Shown in pieces: positions 61,083-64,000 of a stretch of 64,000 nucleotides of DNA; position 1 is the stretch's first letter; each line of letters starts with the position of its first letter. A program made the translations under genes and the position numbers. Under the pieces are notes generated by a model. The model worked only from the letters and a program-made list of their open reading frames with translations. It made no database searches and was not told the origin of the DNA. The stretch lies in contig JBBPTG010000070.1 in NCBI GenBank assembly GCA_038093975.1, positions 62,001 to 126,000 of the forward strand, written 5' to 3'. Source of the stretch: Chalciporus piperatus. Its lineage: Eukaryota; Basidiomycota; Agaricomycetes; Boletales; Boletaceae.

Positions 61083-61859
61083 CTAATACTTGTAGCGGGG
61101 TTGGGGAAGTTTGGGGTGCTTGGCACGTAGGACTATTCTAGAGATCTTCTCAGGATCGTTTATGTTTCCTACTTCTGTGCGTATGATCTTTCTCCGGAAG
61201 GCGGCGGGGATCTTTATCTTCTTGATCGGCCTAGCCGGTACAGGTCTCTCTGGTCCTGTGATTACGTCTCTCTCTCTCTTTGGGGTTCTAACCTCTTCGT
61301 CAAACTCTTCGAGTCTCCTTTTGACGCTAGAGGTAGCGGATGCGGTTTTCGGCAACGAGGGTGCCTTCTCTGACAACTCACGTGGTACGACTAACGGGGA
61401 TAGAGCGGGGAGTGGGAGCGAGGGGGCGATAGGTGTCTGGTCGTTGGGGTCGAACTCTTCGCTGATGAGTGACTCTTGGCTGACCGACGCTGGTCTGTCG
61501 AAGTCTCCTAGTATCCCGTCGAGTAGCAGTCCCTGGGCGTATGCTATCGACGCGTCGTGATAAGTTGCGTATCCGCCTTCTGAGTTCTTTCCAAAGTAAA
61601 ACTGCTCTGGCTCTAATGCCGTGAGCGCCCTTAGCGTTCTGCTGAAGGGTGAGAGGAGTCTAGCGGGTTCTTCTTCACCCACTGGGATCCGTGCAACTGC
61701 AACAGCCTCCGGCTCTGTCTCAACGATGGTCGGGATCGCGGTGACCCGTCCGTGCCTAGCTACTACTGAGGCTACGTAAGGATGGTCTAGGTTCTCGGCT
61801 TGCGAGTACCTCCCGGACCGGAAAGGGAGAAGAGTGGCGTGAAAAGATGGGAAGTACAC
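61083..61859 (-). CDS. additional ORF upstream of gag in chromovirus 2
   Basis: 258 residues between the primer binding site and gag, on the same strand and nearly abutting gag. Features: a segment FYFGKNSEGGYATYHDASIAYAQGLL near residues 86-112, a Ser/Pro-rich middle, and basic stretches SVKRRLEEFDEEVRTPKRERD and IKKIKIPAAFRRKIIR that look like nuclear-localisation or nucleic-acid-binding sequences. I recognise no family. The uninterrupted frame suggests it is a real element gene. Chromovirus 1 has no counterpart in its leader. Confidence 0.6.
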   Translation of the reverse strand: MYFPSFHATLLPFRSGRYSQAENLDHPYVASVVARHGRVTAIPTIVETEPEAVAVARIPVGEEEPARLLSPFSRTLRALTALEPEQFYFGKNSEGGYATYHDASIAYAQGLLLDGILGDFDRPASVSQESLISEEFDPNDQTPIAPSLPLPALSPLVVPRELSEKAPSLPKTASATSSVKRRLEEFDEEVRTPKRERDVITGPERPVPARPIKKIKIPAAFRRKIIRTEVGNINDPEKISRIVLRAKHPKLPQPRYKY

Positions 61860-61959
61860 TACGAGGTCTCGTTAACGTAGGTACTTGAGCGAGAGATTGT
61901 CCACGCACTTGCGTCGCGATGAAGCGGTGGAGAACGATAGCGTAGAGGTGATAGAATGA

Positions 61960-61970
61960 AGCTTAGTTCA
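61960..61970 (-). other. primer binding site, self-complementary (TGAACTAAGCT)
   Basis: Two bases (CT) after the LTR end, as in chromovirus 1. It pairs over 11 bases with the inferred 5' end of the element RNA. Confidence 0.7.
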
Positions 61971-61972
61971 AG

Positions 61973-62565
61973 TGAAACGACCCAAAACTCGTATTGAGAT
62001 CAGGTCTACACTATCGCCAAGTGAAGCGGTTTAGAAGAAGAGAGTGGAGAACAACTGAGATAGGACGGTTGAGTCTTGGGGAAAGACCAAGTGAACTAAG
62101 CTGGGGTTACCAGCAGTTCCTTGGGGTTTATATACTATCCTATGTGTTTGTACATGTTTGTACTAACTATAACTAAATAAGGAGTTACCCTGAACCCATG
62201 AGAATAGAAGCGAGATAAGGAGGCTGTGAGGCATAGCCGAGATAGCGGAGATTAAGTACATGAGGTGAAAGGCTGTGGCATAGCCATGCGCAGCACGGAG
62301 ATTAACTGTCAAGGTAAGGCAGTGCGTGAGAATGAATATAACCATAATGGGCGACCGTGCGAAGAGTGAAAGTGAATGAGCACGTGTCTGAAAGATAAGA
62401 TGAGAGAGATTAGATAAGATCGAATGGAACGAAACGTTGAAGTCCGAAAAGTGTCTGTGAAGGTGAGGGAACCGTAATGAACCGTAACAATAGCACACCA
62501 TAGCACACAGTAGTAGTCATATCCGAAAATATAATTGCTTGGCACTACCACACTCGATGTTTACA
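61973..62565 (-). repeat. 5' LTR of chromovirus 2 (outer edge tentative)
   Basis: The inner edge is set by TTTCA followed by CT and the primer site. The outer edge is guessed at TGTAAAC (62565 on the minus strand), which nearly mirrors the inner end CGTTTCA. A TATA box (62134-62127) and inferred start (62102) lie inside. Confidence 0.55.
62092..62134 (-). promoter_or_regulatory. LTR promoter of chromovirus 2: TATA box and inferred RNA 5' end
   Basis: TATATAAA at 62134-62127 and AGCTTAGTTCA at 62102-62092, starting 32 nt after the first TATA base. The 11-mer is the exact reverse complement of the primer site at 61970-61960. Confidence 0.65.
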
Positions 62566-62590
62566 TAGCTCCAGATGCACCCTCTACCTC

Positions 62591-63688
62591 CTACTCATCC
62601 TTGCCCTCATCCTTGCCCTCATCCTTGCCCTCATTCTCGCCTTCATTCTCATCCTCGCCCTCGCCCCCATCCTTGTCATCCTTGTTCTTGTTCTTGTTCT
62701 TGTCCTCATCCTCGTCATCCTCGTGAATAGTACCCTCTTTCTCCTGATGCTCGCGAATAGCATTCATGAAAGCGAGTTGAGGGAGTGCTCCCTTTCTCTT
62801 ACCAACCTGCACGACAGTAGTCGGCACTGGAGCCCCAGCATGCACACTAACGAGCGCGTCAGGACATGTAGCAACAACGAGAAAGCACTCACCATCCGTT
62901 GACAAATACTTCATGTAAGAGTTTCTTGAGTAAAGCATACTCGGCACCTGCATGCCCGATGTCATCGAGAGACATCAAATGTTTCTTGTAGATGTCCAAA
63001 TAGTTTTCTTGTGAGAACATCAGTTTGACACATGATCCCGATGCCCACTCATCGATGGCGCACTCGATCTAATGGATTAATGTCAGTAAGCAAGGTTTGG
63101 TGACAGTCCACACCTACAGCTGTGAGTGCAAGCGCAAAGCCCGCACGGGGGAATGGCTCGTAATATTTCATCCATTTGATGCCTTCGTCCGTTTTATTCT
63201 TGAATAAGGCGTCGTTGATGATGCGCTGGATGGCAGGGTTAGTGTATAGGCCAACATGTTTGTTGAGGGATGAGCCACGACCCTTTGTCCGAGACTATAA
63301 GTTCACATGCCTCGAATATCAAGTCAATGACTCAGGCGGAAAATGAAGGCGGAATCTCGCTTGAGCTCGACCACAAGGTTGCGATTTTTGGCAACCATCT
63401 CCGCACTGAGACTACTTTCAAAGCCGTAAGCCGTTGCTACGATTGAGTGCGCCTTTGTCTTGAACTGGCCGTGCAACTGTGACGTGCATTGGGTGATCTA
63501 TCAAATTGGTTGAGCATGATGTCACTGAGAGGCGCGGGGACTTACGACACTGTAGACTTCGTTCGTGGTCTCCAGATTTGTCTTGTGATGGGCTTGGGCC
63601 AATGTCCAAGCCCCCTTGATCCATGCCAATTCTTTAGTAGCATCGGGGCAAGGGTCCTCACTAAGTAGTAGGGCCTGCATCAGCAAGA
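62591..63688 (-). CDS. DUF6532 family protein, 3' part (gene continues off the window or upstream)
   Basis: Function unknown; the family is common in agaricomycetes. Exons on the minus strand give ALLLSEDPCPDATKELAWIK, then FKTKAHSIVATAYGFESSLSAEMV, VELKRDSAFIFR, VGLYTNPAIQRIINDALFKN, YYEPFPRAGFALALTAIECAIDEWASG and NYLDIYKKHLMSLDDIG. The last exon begins VGKRKGALPQLAFMNAIREHQ and ends in an acidic tail of Glu, Asp, Lys and Gly repeats (GKDE and GENE units) before the stop at 62591. The most upstream exon I can support starts at 63688 after a good acceptor. The preceding intron holds a minisatellite, and the N-terminus lies beyond the window. The stop is about 25 bp from the chromovirus 2 LTR. 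Confidence 0.75.
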
Positions 63689-63723
63689 CTGCAAAAAGTC
63701 TGAAGTTACTGGAATGACTGGAT

Positions 63724-64000
63724 CAGTTAAATCAGTAGTCCAGTGGCCCAGTAACAAGTAATTTCAGTAGTGTCAGTAGTTTCAGTAACCTAGTCACCCA
63801 GTCATCAAGTAGTGTCAGTAGTCTTAGTAACCCAGTGGCCTAGTGGCCCAGTCATCCAGTCATTTCAGTAGCTTCAGTAGCTCAGTCATTCAGTCATCCA
63901 GTAGTCTCAGTAGTCTCAGTCATCCAGCAGCCCAGTCATCCAGTCATCCAGTCATTTCAGTAGTCCCAGTAGCTCAGTCATCCAGTCATTCAGTCATTTC
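63724..64000. repeat. minisatellite of CAGT-based units, inside an intron
   Basis: Runs to the window edge. Units of about 8-11 bp all begin with CAGT and continue with variants such as CATC, AGTCT, AGTTT or GGCC. On the minus strand it lies upstream of the splice acceptor at 63689, so it appears to be within an intron of the DUF6532 gene. Confidence 0.85.

Larger units (their letters stand above)
56105..62565 (-). mobile_element. second Ty3/gypsy chromovirus, 3' LTR missing
   Basis: On the minus strand the order is 5' LTR, primer binding site, an extra ORF, gag and pol. The pol stop at 56102 is followed at once by the promoter of the orphan membrane gene, with no purine tract and no copy of the LTR. 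The element is therefore broken at its 3' end, near 56105-56150. The LTR sequence shares no obvious similarity with that of chromovirus 1. The outer 5' boundary is uncertain because no second LTR is available for comparison. Confidence 0.85.

Noticed and set aside
61750..61790. YFGKNSEGGYATYHDASIAYAQG segment considered as a viroplasmin/RNase H-like domain
   Set aside because: The resemblance is too short and lacks the expected aromatic spacing; left as unknown. The segment itself lies near 61520-61605.
55605..62565. Chromovirus 2 as the same family as chromovirus 1
   Set aside because: The LTRs and primer sites differ, pol is clearly divergent, and only element 2 has an extra ORF.

Overview
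The window reads as a chromosomal segment of an agaricomycete (mushroom-forming basidiomycete). Genes carry many short GT-AG introns of about 50-60 nt. The gene content is typical of that group: a small GH45 endoglucanase of the basidiomycete type, a basidiomycete-style F-box protein, a DUF6532 protein, and a member of an expanded P-loop NTPase family. The retroelements are chromodomain Ty3/gypsy elements and a tyrosine-recombinase retrotransposon. All gene names come from recognising motifs by eye; no database search was possible.

The left half (about 2.4-31.3 kb) is a dense housekeeping block. In order it holds: an S10 serine carboxypeptidase (-), gamma-glutamyl phosphate reductase PRO2 (+), a NASP/Hif1-type histone chaperone (-), an AP180/CALM-like ANTH clathrin adaptor (-), a GH47 alpha-1,2-mannosidase (+), glycerol kinase (+), the DEAD-box helicase DBP9 (-), a HIT-zinc-finger protein like ZNHIT2 (+), a ZIP metal transporter (+), the sulfhydryl oxidase ERV1 (+), a GH45 endoglucanase (-), a second GH47 mannosidase (+) and the tRNA m7G methyltransferase subunit TRM82 (-). 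Many neighbours are divergent or tightly convergent. The first 1.4 kb holds unrecognised coding-like fragments.

At 31336-37157 a DIRS-superfamily, Ngaro-like retrotransposon with split direct repeats (A1 - ORFs - B1-A2-B2) sits 18 bp upstream of the TRM82 start codon. It separates TRM82 from the divergent DUF4112 gene. Its three coding regions (gag-like, RT/RNase H, tyrosine recombinase) look intact if two introns are spliced.

From 37.4 to 44.8 kb come a DUF4112 gene, an MFS transporter, an F-box gene and an aldo-keto reductase. A probable GH95 fragment follows. From 45.6 kb onwards the window is a transposon-rich zone. A P-loop NTPase gene is hit by a solo LTR with a perfect 5-bp target duplication and then truncated by a full-length chromovirus of the same LTR family (49013-55604). 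A second chromovirus on the minus strand (about 56.1-62.6 kb) keeps its 5' LTR but has no visible 3' LTR. A small orphan membrane-protein fragment lies between the two. The right edge holds a DUF6532 gene with an acidic repetitive tail and a minisatellite in one intron.

The observation I rate highest is that both chromoviruses, which have unrelated LTR sequences, carry an 11-nt primer binding site exactly complementary to an 11-mer 32-33 nt downstream of the LTR TATA box, with the same 2-nt CT spacer after the LTR. This is the arrangement expected for Tf1-type self-primed reverse transcription.
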